From an uncultured beta proteobacterium (GTDB taxonomy: Bacteria > Pseudomonadota > Gammaproteobacteria > Burkholderiales > SG8-41): DNA of 64,000 nt. The stretch's first letter is position 1. Each line of letters begins with the position of its first letter. The position numbers and the translations under genes are program-made. This document shows positions 46,284 through 56,073 of the stretch, piece after piece. The DNA lies in contig CAISJL010000064.1 of the NCBI GenBank assembly GCA_903885665.1, positions 17,268 to 81,267 on the forward strand, given 5' to 3'. Below the pieces are notes generated by a model. That model saw nothing but the letters and a program-made list of their open reading frames with translations, was not told the DNA's origin and did no database searches.

Positions 46284-48461
46284 TTATTTGAGTAAGCGCA
46301 TTACTTGGCTTGATTCGGCAGCGCGTATCAGTGCGGCTGCATCTTCTGCCAATAAAAATCCCTCGGCCATTGCGCGTGCTGCTGCTTTTTTAACCGCCGC
46401 CAGATAACCAGCACCATTGCCATAGCGCTCCTCTAGCGAGAGTCGGGTGTCAGCCTTCGCTTCGCGTTCGGCACGCGTGACTGCAAAGGGTACCATGCCG
46501 CCGGTATAGCTGCAGATTTGTCCTTGGTGGAAGGGTTGCTGGCCACTTGCAGTGACGTTCCATCCTAAATAGGTGCCTAAGGGCGCATCTCTTAAAACCA
46601 CTGGAACGCCGCCCAGTTCATTGCCGTCGGCGTCGACTTTCGGCACTAACATCGGTAGGGTTTGTTTGATGTGTGGCGGAATTTGAGTGGGTATGCCACT
46701 GGCTTCGTTAGGGTCGAATTGCGGCCCCCAATCATAGTCAAGTAGTGGGTTGATGAAGTCGGCTTCCGGTATTGTTGGGCGAAGTCCTGGTAATACTGGA
46801 AAGCCCATAGCGGTTTTGTTCGGTGCAACCAATAAGCCAGCAGCGAGTGTGGGGTAACGGTTAGCGGGCGGTTCGATGTTGCGCGTTACCCATTGACGAA
46901 AGTGATGTCGAATTGCATTGATGGTTTCATCGTGGGGTAGTGGGTTGGCAGGCAGAATTGCATGTCCCCATTGATTGCCAGAGCAACTGACTGGCTTGGC
47001 AGTTTGATGAGTAAGGGCGAGGCTGGTGTCAAATCCACCAACACCGCCACCATGGCTGCTGCTGCCGATGTAGTAGCGGCGCACATTGTTGGGTATGGGA
47101 ATGTCTTGGGTCGCAGAGGTGCCAACCCACTCTGGGCCTAGTTTTAGACCCCAGATTTCAGCGGCACCAAAATGCTCAATAATTTTGGGGCAAGTCTGGG
47201 TGGCGAGACAGCGGTCTTGAATGCTGCGGGTAGGTAGGCTACGTGCAGTGTCGGGGTAAGGGCTCCACCATTGCGGCCCTTCGCTGCCGGCTTGATACAG
47301 TTCTAACACACCATCAGGTTGCGCCCACCGGAAATTTAGCGCAATGCGGCGGCCTGCAATAATCGGCCACATACCATCGTGTACGATGCGTCGTGCTTCA
47401 TCTTGATTAAAGCCTAAGTGTAGCCAACCACGTAAGTAGTTCCCCGATTGGGAGCGGCCGCGTGCGATGCTGTGGGTGACTCGACCGGCGATTGGGTTAG
47501 CGGTGCCAAAGTCATCGCTGTTTGCGTGTTTAAAAAAGCTTGCAACATCCCGCCACGCCGCAAAGCCGACCCCTAATGGATAGGGGTCGCGTGCGGTGTA
47601 GACCACTTGATAGAGTTTGTTTGGATTAAAGCCACCTTTGAGGCAAATCTTGACGGGTAGTTGTGTGAGTGCCTGTGGTTGTTCAAAAGTACCGCCACCA
47701 CAGAACGCCCAGTCGCTGGCTGCAATCTTGACCTCACCGCTGATGACACCGGCGGTTGATTCGTGGTCACGTGATACGAGCTGTGCCGCAGAGGTGTCGA
47801 GCGTTGCCGGGAAGTAAGGTACGGGGTTGGTTTGGACGATTAATGGTTGTGCGTCCAGTCCGCTTCGATTGATGATGCGTGCAAATACAGAGCCAGTAAT
47901 ACTGCTGCCATCGGCTTGTTTGGCAACGGGTAGTTGTAGCCAGTGGTTGGCATTGACTTGCATGGTGCTGCGTACGGTGGTGCCCAGCGTATTGCTGAGG
48001 CCGGCGTTATCGCCTTGCCAGGCACTGGCTAGACCGATATCACCTGCAGCAATTTCTTGACTGGCAATGCCGACTGGGCGACCGCGATTCGGAACGTCGT
48101 GCCAAAGTAAGCCGCTGGCCTTATTGAGATCGACTGGCTTAGTGATCACAAAGCTGGCGACATAGCGTACTTTGCCATCGCTATCGCGGGAGAGGTTAAT
48201 GTCTTGGACGATGGCGTTGAGGGGGTCTTTGGGGTCGAGTTCGCCAAACGCGCGTCCTGAAAGCTGTTCGTAGGCGCCAACGCTGCCGTTGGGCGGGCAT
48301 TGCCCTGCTTTACAGAAAGCTGGGGAGATGGTTTGGTCGATGACAATCTTGGTGACGCGGGCTTGTGTCGTGGTGCTGATTACGCCAAGGCAGAGTATGA
48401 GTGGTAGGCTGAAATGGAGTAGCGGGCTGGCGCATCGTGTAATGAGTAGGCTAGGTGTCAT
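46284..48461 (-). CDS. Secreted alpha/beta hydrolase domain-containing protein, function unknown
   Basis: 725 aa; signal-like N-terminus; IARGRSQSGNYLRGWLHLGFNQDE nucleophile-elbow-like motif; YYIGSSSHGGGVGGFDTSLAL. Confidence 0.7.
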   Translation of the reverse strand: MTPSLLITRCASPLLHFSLPLILCLGVISTTTQARVTKIVIDQTISPAFCKAGQCPPNGSVGAYEQLSGRAFGELDPKDPLNAIVQDINLSRDSDGKVRYVASFVITKPVDLNKASGLLWHDVPNRGRPVGIASQEIAAGDIGLASAWQGDNAGLSNTLGTTVRSTMQVNANHWLQLPVAKQADGSSITGSVFARIINRSGLDAQPLIVQTNPVPYFPATLDTSAAQLVSRDHESTAGVISGEVKIAASDWAFCGGGTFEQPQALTQLPVKICLKGGFNPNKLYQVVYTARDPYPLGVGFAAWRDVASFFKHANSDDFGTANPIAGRVTHSIARGRSQSGNYLRGWLHLGFNQDEARRIVHDGMWPIIAGRRIALNFRWAQPDGVLELYQAGSEGPQWWSPYPDTARSLPTRSIQDRCLATQTCPKIIEHFGAAEIWGLKLGPEWVGTSATQDIPIPNNVRRYYIGSSSHGGGVGGFDTSLALTHQTAKPVSCSGNQWGHAILPANPLPHDETINAIRHHFRQWVTRNIEPPANRYPTLAAGLLVAPNKTAMGFPVLPGLRPTIPEADFINPLLDYDWGPQFDPNEASGIPTQIPPHIKQTLPMLVPKVDADGNELGGVPVVLRDAPLGTYLGWNVTASGQQPFHQGQICSYTGGMVPFAVTRAEREAKADTRLSLEERYGNGAGYLAAVKKAAARAMAEGFLLAEDAAALIRAAESSQVMRLLK

Positions 48462-48606
48462 GGTCGTAGGCGTGTTGGGGTCGGTGGAGTGAGTTGAGAG
48501 TCATTGTTCAGGAGGGTTATTAGTAGAATGATTAGTGAGAAATATTATTGAGAGTTTATTGAGAGTTGTTAGAGAAAATTGTTGGGGACAATATGTTATG
48601 AGGAGG

Positions 48607-48684
48607 TATTAGGGAGAATTATTGGGGAGAATTGTTAGGGGGAGTTATTGGGGATAATTATTAAGGTGAATTGTTAAGTTCAGT
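48607..48684. repeat. 13-bp tandem repeat, 6 units, with more decayed units upstream
   Basis: TATTAGGGAGAAT TATTGGGGAGAAT TGTTAGGGGGAGT TATTGGGGATAAT TATTAAGGTGAAT TGTTAAGTTCAGT. Confidence 0.9.
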
Positions 48685-48867
48685 TTTGGTGGGTTGTTCT
48701 TTTTTTAGAAGGAGGCATATTGTTGTGATTGTGGCGAGTGCCCCTGAATGGCTATAACAGTTGCGAACAACAATAGCCAAAAAGCGTCCGTGAGGCAAGC
48801 ACCTTAAAAATCATTTAACTATTTGATTTTAATTAATTTTTTAATTTATTTTAATTTGTGGTGTTAT

Positions 48868-49509
48868 TTATTGTGGGTCTGCAATTGCTGCCACTAGACC
48901 GCGTTTGGCAAACTCCAGATAGAGTTGGCGGCAGATCCAGGCATCGGTTGCAGCGTAAATATGTTGGGCGGGGGTGAGCTCTGGTTTGGACCAGTTGGTG
49001 GTTTTCTCACCTTTAGGAATGCGCAGGTCAAGAAATAGCCCGGCCAGATTTCTAACGCCGGTTTGGGCGTAGTCGTGGCGTTTGGCAATAGTGCCTAGAT
49101 CGAGGATGTGGGTGGGCACTACCGGGAATACGCCGTTGAGCATGCGCAAGTCGTGGGCGAGGGCCACCCCAGTTTTAATGATGCATGGGTTTTGGAGCAG
49201 CGCGGTAAGAACAGGATAGCAGGCGGTCAGGCGCAATGGAAACAGATACACTTGTTGTTGGGTTGCGACTTGCACTAGGCTGGGGTGATAGAACTCGCCT
49301 TTGCGAAACGCGGGTCGCGTTTCGGTGTCAAAGCCCACGATACGCTCTTGTTGTAGGTCGGTCGCGGCACGGGATAAGCTAGCGGCGTCATCTACCCATA
49401 AGATAGGGCCTTCGTAGCGGCCTAGCGGTAAGGTAGCGAGCTGCTCGCGACTGATGGCGCGCGGCTCAGTGGTGGTTGTGCTTAGGTCGGCAGATGATGG
49501 GGTAGGCAT
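48868..49509 (-). CDS. 3'-5' exonuclease (DEDD, RNase D-like)
   Basis: IVGFDTETRPAFRKGEFYHPSLVQVATQQQVYLF; IIKTGVALAHDLRML; HIYAATDAWICRQLY. Confidence 0.88.
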   Translation of the reverse strand: MPTPSSADLSTTTTEPRAISREQLATLPLGRYEGPILWVDDAASLSRAATDLQQERIVGFDTETRPAFRKGEFYHPSLVQVATQQQVYLFPLRLTACYPVLTALLQNPCIIKTGVALAHDLRMLNGVFPVVPTHILDLGTIAKRHDYAQTGVRNLAGLFLDLRIPKGEKTTNWSKPELTPAQHIYAATDAWICRQLYLEFAKRGLVAAIADPQ

Positions 49510-49645
49510 GGGTTCACATGCTACCGCATAAGTGGATAATTTTGATATTTTTTAAAATGGTTTCAAATTTTTCTAATTCTTCTAATTTTTTTAAATGAGT
49601 TCAAATGATTTCAAATGATTTTACAGGGTTTCATTTTTTTGAATT

Positions 49646-50467
49646 TTGTTAAGGAGTGTATTGTTGTCAAGACAAAAGCTTGCTAAGCAATGCGCGTGGA
49701 TCTGGATAGCGGCAGCGGGGCTACTCCTGTTGCAAGGCTGCGTGTCGCTAGTGGCGCGTCCGACGCTCCCATCCTATAGCGCGTTGCCAATGATAGAGCA
49801 GGCTTCGCCGAATGTGGGGGAGCGTCGTCCGAGCTTTGTAATTTTGCACCACACCACCAACAATACGGTAGAGGAGGCCTTGCTCACATTGACCCATCCT
49901 CTGCGCGAAGTCAGCGCCCATTACTTAATAGCGCGTGATGGTCGGGTGTTTTATTTGGTTGATGAACTAAAGCGGGCTTGGCATGCGGGTGATGGTTATT
50001 GGGGTGGGCATCGCGATTTAAATTCAGCCTCGATTGGGATTGAACTCGATAATAACGGTCGAGAGCCTTATGCCAAAGCTCAAATCGATGCGTTGTTAGG
50101 GCTATTGGACGATGTCGTGCAGCGTTGGAATATACCGAGATCAAATATCCTGGGGCACGGTGATATTGCGCCAGGGCGAAAGGTGGACCCCAGTGCTCGG
50201 TTTCCGTGGAGGCATTTAGCCAGCGCTGGTTTCGGTTTGTGGTGCAATACAGAGTTGCTACCACCGCCACCTGCTGACGCAATTGAGGATGGTTTATTAT
50301 TGGCAGCCTTAGGTTACGATGTGTCGCGCTTGCCTGCAGCGCGTGCTGCTTTTCGACGTCATTGGTTGGCTACTTTGGTCGTCGATGCGGATCAACTGCA
50401 GCCACTCTCTGCGGAGCAGCGTAGTCTTGTGCAGTGCTTGTTGGCGCAGCGGCAAGCGCGTGAGTAG
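49646..50467 (+). CDS. N-acetylmuramoyl-L-alanine amidase (Amidase_2), lipoprotein
   Basis: LLLQGCVSL lipobox; SFVILHHTTNNTVEEAL; SAHYLIARDGRVFYLVDELKRAWHAGDGYWGGHRDLNSASIGIEL; LGHGDIAPGRKVDPSARFPW. Confidence 0.9.
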   Translation: MLRSVLLSRQKLAKQCAWIWIAAAGLLLLQGCVSLVARPTLPSYSALPMIEQASPNVGERRPSFVILHHTTNNTVEEALLTLTHPLREVSAHYLIARDGRVFYLVDELKRAWHAGDGYWGGHRDLNSASIGIELDNNGREPYAKAQIDALLGLLDDVVQRWNIPRSNILGHGDIAPGRKVDPSARFPWRHLASAGFGLWCNTELLPPPPADAIEDGLLLAALGYDVSRLPAARAAFRRHWLATLVVDADQLQPLSAEQRSLVQCLLAQRQARE

Positions 50468-50657
50468 CGTCAATGGTTAATCGGAGTGGGTCCGTAGTGC
50501 TGGGCCCATAGCACTGGGTCAATGTCAGTCAGTATTGCTGATTGAGTATCAGCGAATTAATTTTAGTGATTCAATTTTAGTGATTCAGTTTTGGTCAGTT
50601 GGTGTGGCCGAATATATTTAATTAAATACAGATTATCAAATCAAATAAGGGCTTGAG

Positions 50658-51326
50658 ATGGCCATACGCTTAGGGTTAATGGTGCCAGAAAACAATACCA
50701 CCATGGAGCCAGAGTTATTACAATGGTTACCAGGAGCGAGTTGCCGAACGCTACGCATACCGCGTGGCAAGGGCTTGCTTGGGCCGGCTGAGATTCCTGC
50801 TTACATAGAGCAGGCAATTCAGCTAGCCCGTGACTACGATCCGCAACACACAGACATTGTGGCCTATGGCTGCACCGCGGCGGGGTTTATCGGTGGGCCT
50901 GCACAGGATGCAGCGATTCAGGCCCGCTTGGTGCAGATGACTGGGCGACCAGTAGTCACTACTGCCAGCGCCATGATTGCCGTATTGCAAGATATTGGTG
51001 TGCGTCGAATTGCGGTAGTCACCCCTTATTTAGACTTAGTCAATGAGCGCTTGTGTGGGTATTTGGCGGCGTCAGGGATTCATGTCGAGCATTTAGCTAG
51101 TTTTAAAGCGCAGACTGTTGATGAGTTAGCAGCGATTACACCCGCGCAAATTAAGGCCTTGGCACACACCACCATGACTGAGAGTGCCGAGGCCTTGTTT
51201 ATTGCGTGCTCACAGCTGCCCACCCACGACATTGTGGCAGAATTGGCTAGTGCCTTTGGCGTGCCCGTATGGTCGTCAATTAAAGCCACAGCTTGGCATG
51301 CTCAACGTGTGCTGAGTGCAGGATAG
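50658..51326 (+). CDS. Asp/Glu racemase / maleate isomerase superfamily protein
   Basis: IRLGLMVPENNTTMEPELLQWLPG; DIVAYGCTAAGFIGG; RIAVVTPYLDLVNERL; ALFIACSQLPTHDIV. Confidence 0.87.
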   Translation: MAIRLGLMVPENNTTMEPELLQWLPGASCRTLRIPRGKGLLGPAEIPAYIEQAIQLARDYDPQHTDIVAYGCTAAGFIGGPAQDAAIQARLVQMTGRPVVTTASAMIAVLQDIGVRRIAVVTPYLDLVNERLCGYLAASGIHVEHLASFKAQTVDELAAITPAQIKALAHTTMTESAEALFIACSQLPTHDIVAELASAFGVPVWSSIKATAWHAQRVLSAG

Positions 51327-51363
51327 TCGGCATTTTTTTTCAGATCGGCTGTAAATAGCATTT

Positions 51364-51482
51364 GCGGTAAAAGAGTTTGTGCGGATGAAAGAGTGTGTGA
51401 AGTGAAAGAGTTTTTGGAGCGAAAGAGCTTTGGAGTAAAAGATCTGTGCAGTAAAAGAGCGCATGCAGTAAAAGATTGTCAG
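51364..51482. repeat. Degenerate tandem repeat, 14-18-bp units with core GTAAAAGAG, about 7 units
   Basis: GCGGTAAAAGAGTTTGT / GCGGATGAAAGAGTGTGT / GAAGTGAAAGAGTTTTTG / GAGCGAAAGAGCTTTG / GAGTAAAAGATCTGTGCA / GTAAAAGAGCGCATGCA / GTAAAAGATTGTCA. Confidence 0.8.
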
Positions 51483-51549
51483 TTCAATACCATACAATAA
51501 AAAAATATATTTCAAAAAAAATCAAGAAGTTACAACCAAGGAGTGGGCA

Positions 51550-52539
51550 ATGTATTCATGGATGATGCGTGTGCTGTTTGCGCTGGGCGTGGTGGCCATG
51601 TTGGCCGTGAAAGGGGTATCGGCCCAGACTGTTAATTTGGCGTTTCCAACCAAACCGATCCGTGTGGTGGTGCCGTTTCCGCCAGGAGGTGGGGTAGACA
51701 TCGTGGCGCGTTTAATAGGCCCGAAACTGGCGGCACAGTATGGACAACAACTGATTGTTGAAAATCGGGCAGGAGCCTCCGGTATTATCGGCACTGAGTT
51801 TGCGGCGCGCGCAGCCCCTGATGGCTATACCTGGGTGTTGGCAACGTTGGGTAATTTAGCGGTGAACAAACATCTGTATGCCAGTATGACGGTAGACCCA
51901 CTGCGTGATTTGGCATCAGTCACTCATGTCGTGGATGTGCATTTTGTGATGGTGGCGCATCCGTCTTTACCGGCTAAAAATATTAAGCAATTAATTGCCT
52001 TCGCTAAACTGCGCCCTGGTCAGATTATTTTTGCATCTTCGGGGGCGGGTGGTGCGCCGCATTTGGGCGGTGAGTTGTTTAATCGCCTCGCTGGGGTGAA
52101 GATGACGCATGTGGCCTACAAGGGGAGCGGTCCGAGCTTTGCTGATTTGCTTGGTGGTCATGTGTCCTTGACTTGCGATAGCGTGTTGCAATCGCTGCCC
52201 TACATCCAATCGAAAAAATTGATCCCCTTGGGCTTGCTAGGCGCGCGTCGCGCTGCAGCCTTGCCCGATGTGCCGACCATTGCGGAGCAAGGCGTCACCG
52301 GTTACGAATTAACCAATTGGTTTGGCATGGCAGTGCCTGCAGCAACGCCTAAAAACCTGATTGCTAAAATTAATTCTGATTTGGTGAAGGTCCTGCAAGA
52401 GAATGAAATACGCGAAAAAATTGGCGCGATGGGGGCAGATGTCATTGCCGACTCGCCAGAGCAGTTTGCTAAATTCTGGCGTGATGAGTCAGACAAGTGG
52501 GCGCGGGTGATCAAAGAGGCCAATATCCGCGCAGAGTAA
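51550..52539 (+). CDS. Bug/TctC-family substrate-binding protein
   Basis: FPTKPIRVVVPFPPGGGVDIVARLIGPKL...VENRAGASGIIGTEFAARAAPDGYTW. Confidence 0.93.
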   Translation: MYSWMMRVLFALGVVAMLAVKGVSAQTVNLAFPTKPIRVVVPFPPGGGVDIVARLIGPKLAAQYGQQLIVENRAGASGIIGTEFAARAAPDGYTWVLATLGNLAVNKHLYASMTVDPLRDLASVTHVVDVHFVMVAHPSLPAKNIKQLIAFAKLRPGQIIFASSGAGGAPHLGGELFNRLAGVKMTHVAYKGSGPSFADLLGGHVSLTCDSVLQSLPYIQSKKLIPLGLLGARRAAALPDVPTIAEQGVTGYELTNWFGMAVPAATPKNLIAKINSDLVKVLQENEIREKIGAMGADVIADSPEQFAKFWRDESDKWARVIKEANIRAE

Positions 52540-52764
52540 GCGTGGCGTTGAACTGAGCAGTATTAGCGATGCTGCTCAGTGGGCGTAAATACCTTGATAT
52601 TAATTAAGTTACAACTAAATACTGTGATACAACATGCAGTGATGCTGCATACGCTGATATTTAGAATTACATCTTGTAGGGATTCATACAACAGCAGTGG
52701 TCATTGAGATCGATTAATTACTTTAATAATTATTCTATTAGTTGCCTGACCTTATTCAGTGACT

Positions 52765-53472
52765 TTAATGACCTAGACCCTTCAGCAAGCCCAAAGCTTG
52801 ATCCATTGCAAACTGATAAGTTGACGCACTCCAGGCTTTTTCGTTATCGCGCATCATAAAGCCGTGCAACACCCCAGGGAAAATATGCACGTTAATATGC
52901 GCTAGGTTAGCAGTTTTAGCGACATAAGCGGCTTGCACTTCAGGCGGTGCTGCATAATCTTGATCGCCCCAGATGATACACACGGGTTTGTTTAGACCGT
53001 CGAGTTCTTCGATGAAATCTTTAAATTGCGTGCCGTGGCAGGACATGCCCGCGTCATAACCCAAGCGCTTGGGGCCAATAATCGCGTAGGGGCCGCCGAA
53101 GCAAAAACCCATAGTCATCGCTCTGCCATTGTGCTGTGGCAGTTGCTGCACCCTGCTTAAGGTGTCGCGCATATCGTATTCGCCAGTCTTTAGCACCGGC
53201 AGACGTGGCTGACCACGCCCGGGGTTACGTGGGTCGTCTCGCGATAAGGGGCCGGGCACGGTACGCCAAAATAGATCAGGGGCGGCAGCAATATAGCCGG
53301 CACTGGCAAAGGCGTCAGCGATGTCGCGGATTTCTTTGGTGACCCCGTGAATCGCGCAGGCGAGCACAATCGCTGGGGTTTTAGTGGCTTGGGCAGGCAA
53401 GCTGAGGTAGCAATCAAACGCAGTGCTGGCGCCGGGCTCAGTCGATTGAATCTGAATGGTTGTTCCGTTCAT
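52765..53472 (-). CDS. Dienelactone hydrolase family protein
   Basis: AIVLACAIHGVTKEIRDIADAFASAGYIAAAPDLFWR; MTMGFCFGGPYAI; FPGVLHGFMMRD. Confidence 0.88.
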   Translation of the reverse strand: MNGTTIQIQSTEPGASTAFDCYLSLPAQATKTPAIVLACAIHGVTKEIRDIADAFASAGYIAAAPDLFWRTVPGPLSRDDPRNPGRGQPRLPVLKTGEYDMRDTLSRVQQLPQHNGRAMTMGFCFGGPYAIIGPKRLGYDAGMSCHGTQFKDFIEELDGLNKPVCIIWGDQDYAAPPEVQAAYVAKTANLAHINVHIFPGVLHGFMMRDNEKAWSASTYQFAMDQALGLLKGLGH

Positions 53473-53518
53473 GATTGCTCCTTGTTTTTAATGCTTGTTT
53501 TAAATGATGGTTGAATGA

Positions 53519-53863
53519 TTAATCAATCGCCAGCAGTTCAACTTCAAATACTAAGGTGGCGTTGGGGGGGATTACGCCGCCGGCGCCGCGCGCACCATAG
53601 CCAAGTTCGGGTGGAATCGTTAGGTTGCGGGTGCCGCCGACTTTCATGCCTTGCACGCCTTCGTCCCAACCCTTGATCACGCGCCCTTCGCCCAATGGAA
53701 ACACAAAAGGGTCGTTGCGATCTTTGCTCGAGTCGAATTTGCTACCGTCGGTAAGTAAGCCAGTGTAATGCACAGTCACTTCCATGCCGGCAGCTGCTTC
53801 TGCGCCGTCGCCAATGACGAGGTCTTCGATAATGAGGCCGCTAGGGGTGGTGATGCTGGTCAT
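53519..53863 (-). CDS. FKBP-type peptidyl-prolyl cis-trans isomerase
   Basis: [83 protein letters not shown]. Confidence 0.96.
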   Translation of the reverse strand: MTSITTPSGLIIEDLVIGDGAEAAAGMEVTVHYTGLLTDGSKFDSSKDRNDPFVFPLGEGRVIKGWDEGVQGMKVGGTRNLTIPPELGYGARGAGGVIPPNATLVFEVELLAID

Positions 53864-53936
53864 GAGGGGTTCCGTTTTCAGTGAGTTTAAAAGTTTAGCA
53901 TTATGCCGTGAGTCGCCATCGGGGGAAACTGCCGCG

Positions 53937-54581
53937 TTACCGCGTCTGGGGCGGGCGTGTGATTTGATTTTGGGTTTGCGTTTGTAGCCATTGTTGGTAG
54001 CGGGGGGTGCTGAGGGTAATAGAGCCCCAATCCACAGCGTTGGTGGTGCCTAAAAATTGGACCTCATGGGTTTTAAACGTCCAATCGGCAAATTTAGACG
54101 GCAGCCGCGCCCGCAGTGCTTTGATTTTTTCGGAGCGACTGCGGATGGGCGGGCCGTATTTGGCCTCTAGCATTTTGAGGGCGGTGACTTGTGCTTCTAT
54201 GCCCCAGGTATTGACCAGAATGGCTTCGATCACGCCTTGGATGGTGGTCACCGACATCTCGCCGCGGGCCCAGGGCGTGCTGGAGGAGCTGGGGTAGAAC
54301 ACGTGATAGCCCATCACGCCTTCGCTGAGGCTATGGCTGAGGTTGCGATCGTAACAAACGCGCTGAGTCATGGTATCTTCACCGCGACCGCATGCCGGCG
54401 CTTGAAAGCGGGTGTTGAGTTCTACACCAAAGAAAGTGGTTGCCGGGTCGGCTGCATAGGTTGTTCCTAAGTTTCTGATTATTAACATTAAAGTAATGAC
54501 AATGCAGTGCCAGTATGGGCGCTGATGAGGGTTTGAGTGGGTATTGAATGGGAGTGTTATGGCGCGTAAGGGTTTGATCAT
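53937..54581 (-). CDS. Hypothetical secreted protein
   Basis: Signal-like N-terminus ending [19 protein letters not shown]; internal ATG 54581 preferred because the longer ORF overlaps the GIY-YIG gene. Confidence 0.6.
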   Translation of the reverse strand: MIKPLRAITLPFNTHSNPHQRPYWHCIVITLMLIIRNLGTTYAADPATTFFGVELNTRFQAPACGRGEDTMTQRVCYDRNLSHSLSEGVMGYHVFYPSSSSTPWARGEMSVTTIQGVIEAILVNTWGIEAQVTALKMLEAKYGPPIRSRSEKIKALRARLPSKFADWTFKTHEVQFLGTTNAVDWGSITLSTPRYQQWLQTQTQNQITRPPQTR

Positions 54582-54623
54582 GGCAGTGTCATCGGTGGCT
54601 GAGGGTGTTGGGATGGGCCGTGC

Positions 54624-54914
54624 GTGGTGACTACGGCAGAGTGCATGTGGTGGGTTTATATGGTGCGCTGTAGTGATGGTAGTTTGTATACAGGTATTGC
54701 GCGTGATGTGGCACGGCGAGTTGGCGAGCATAATGGCAGTGGCAAGCGTGCTGCGCAGTATACGCGTTCGCGTCAGCCCGTGGTGTTGGTGTACCAAGAG
54801 TCGGTGAGCGACCGTTCTACGGCCAGCCGCCGTGAGTATCAAATAAAACAGCTCAATAGAGCGCAAAAATTACAATTGATCGAGGCTGATGCACCAGTCA
54901 GTCAGACGAAATAA
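54624..54914 (+). CDS. GIY-YIG nuclease family protein (ATG at 54645 also plausible as start)
   Basis: WWVYMVRCSDGSLYTGIARDVARRVGEHNGSGKRAAQYTRSRQPVVLVYQES. Confidence 0.93.
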   Translation: MVTTAECMWWVYMVRCSDGSLYTGIARDVARRVGEHNGSGKRAAQYTRSRQPVVLVYQESVSDRSTASRREYQIKQLNRAQKLQLIEADAPVSQTK

Positions 54915-55910
54915 TTGAGGGGTGAGCCTATGTCAGTATGGTGGCGGCAACTGTGGTGGCGAGCGGGGCTTATTTGCGGTGCGTTGTGCTATACGCATGT
55001 GGGCTATAGCGCTAGTGGCTATCCGCAACGACCGATCCGGATGGTGGTTGGTTTGCCGGCTGGGGGTAGCACGGATGTGATGGGGCGGATTGTTGCTACT
55101 CGTTTAGGTGAGCGCTTGGGTCAGCCAGTGGTGGTCGATAATCGGCCGGGTGCGAATGGGATTATTGGGATTACGGTGGCTGTGCAGTCGCAGCCCGATG
55201 GGCATACCTTGGTGATGGCTGCTGGTTCTTGGGGCACGATTGGCACCCTTTATAAATTACCGTTTGATTTGCAGCGGGATTTAGCTGCTGTGGCGTTTGT
55301 GGGCACCTCACCTTATGTGTTGGTGGTGCAGTCGGTGTTGCCAGTCAAAAACATGGCAGAACTCGTTGCTTATGCTAAGGCGCATCCAGGTCAATTAAAT
55401 TATGCGGCATCGACCCCGGGTTCATTACAACGACTAGCCGGTGAGTTACTCAAACGTAATAGCGGCATTGATATGTTGTATGTACCTTATAAAGGCACTG
55501 GCGCGGTGATTCCTGATTTATTGGGTGGGCGTTTGGATGCGGCGATTGATAATGTATTGGTGATGGCGCCGTTTATTCGCAAAGGACAGTTGCGTGGGAT
55601 TGGTGTAACTAGTATTAAGCGCTCAGTGGTATTTCCTGAATTGCCCACGCTGGCGGAGACGGGTGTGCCCAACTTTAATGCGGTGGGCTGGTTTGGTTTG
55701 TTTACCCAAGCTAAAACGCCGCAACCCATTGTTGACCGACTCAATCTAGAGGTCTCGGGCTTATTGCGTGAATCGGCGGTTCGCGATCGTCTACTGGCGC
55801 AAGGTGCCGAGCCGCAGCCTGGTAGTGCGCAGGACTTACGTGCACACCTTGCGCGCGAAATTGAGACTTGGCGTAAAGTGATTGTGGAGGCCGGTATCAA
55901 GGCTGATTAA
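54915..55910 (+). CDS. Bug/TctC-family substrate-binding protein
   Basis: YPQRPIRMVVGLPAGGSTDVMGRIVATRL...VDNRPGANGIIGITVAVQSQPDGHTL. Confidence 0.93.
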   Translation: MRGEPMSVWWRQLWWRAGLICGALCYTHVGYSASGYPQRPIRMVVGLPAGGSTDVMGRIVATRLGERLGQPVVVDNRPGANGIIGITVAVQSQPDGHTLVMAAGSWGTIGTLYKLPFDLQRDLAAVAFVGTSPYVLVVQSVLPVKNMAELVAYAKAHPGQLNYAASTPGSLQRLAGELLKRNSGIDMLYVPYKGTGAVIPDLLGGRLDAAIDNVLVMAPFIRKGQLRGIGVTSIKRSVVFPELPTLAETGVPNFNAVGWFGLFTQAKTPQPIVDRLNLEVSGLLRESAVRDRLLAQGAEPQPGSAQDLRAHLAREIETWRKVIVEAGIKAD

Positions 55911-56073
55911 TTTAGATTAAATTCGATTATATTTTTTGTTTTTTTGTATTTTTTTAAGCTTATATTTAAATATTTTTAAAGCTGTTTAAATCTGATTGCT
56001 CGAGAGTTGAATGCCGTTCAATACCTGTAAGTGCTGCCTGTAATGAGCAGTGTGTAACCATAACTGAGGTGAT

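Noticed and set aside
54582-54866. N-terminal 95 residues of the listed 53937-54866 ORF
   Set aside because: They overlap the well-supported GIY-YIG gene on the other strand and have His/Thr-rich noise-like composition; the internal ATG at 54581 gives a signal peptide.
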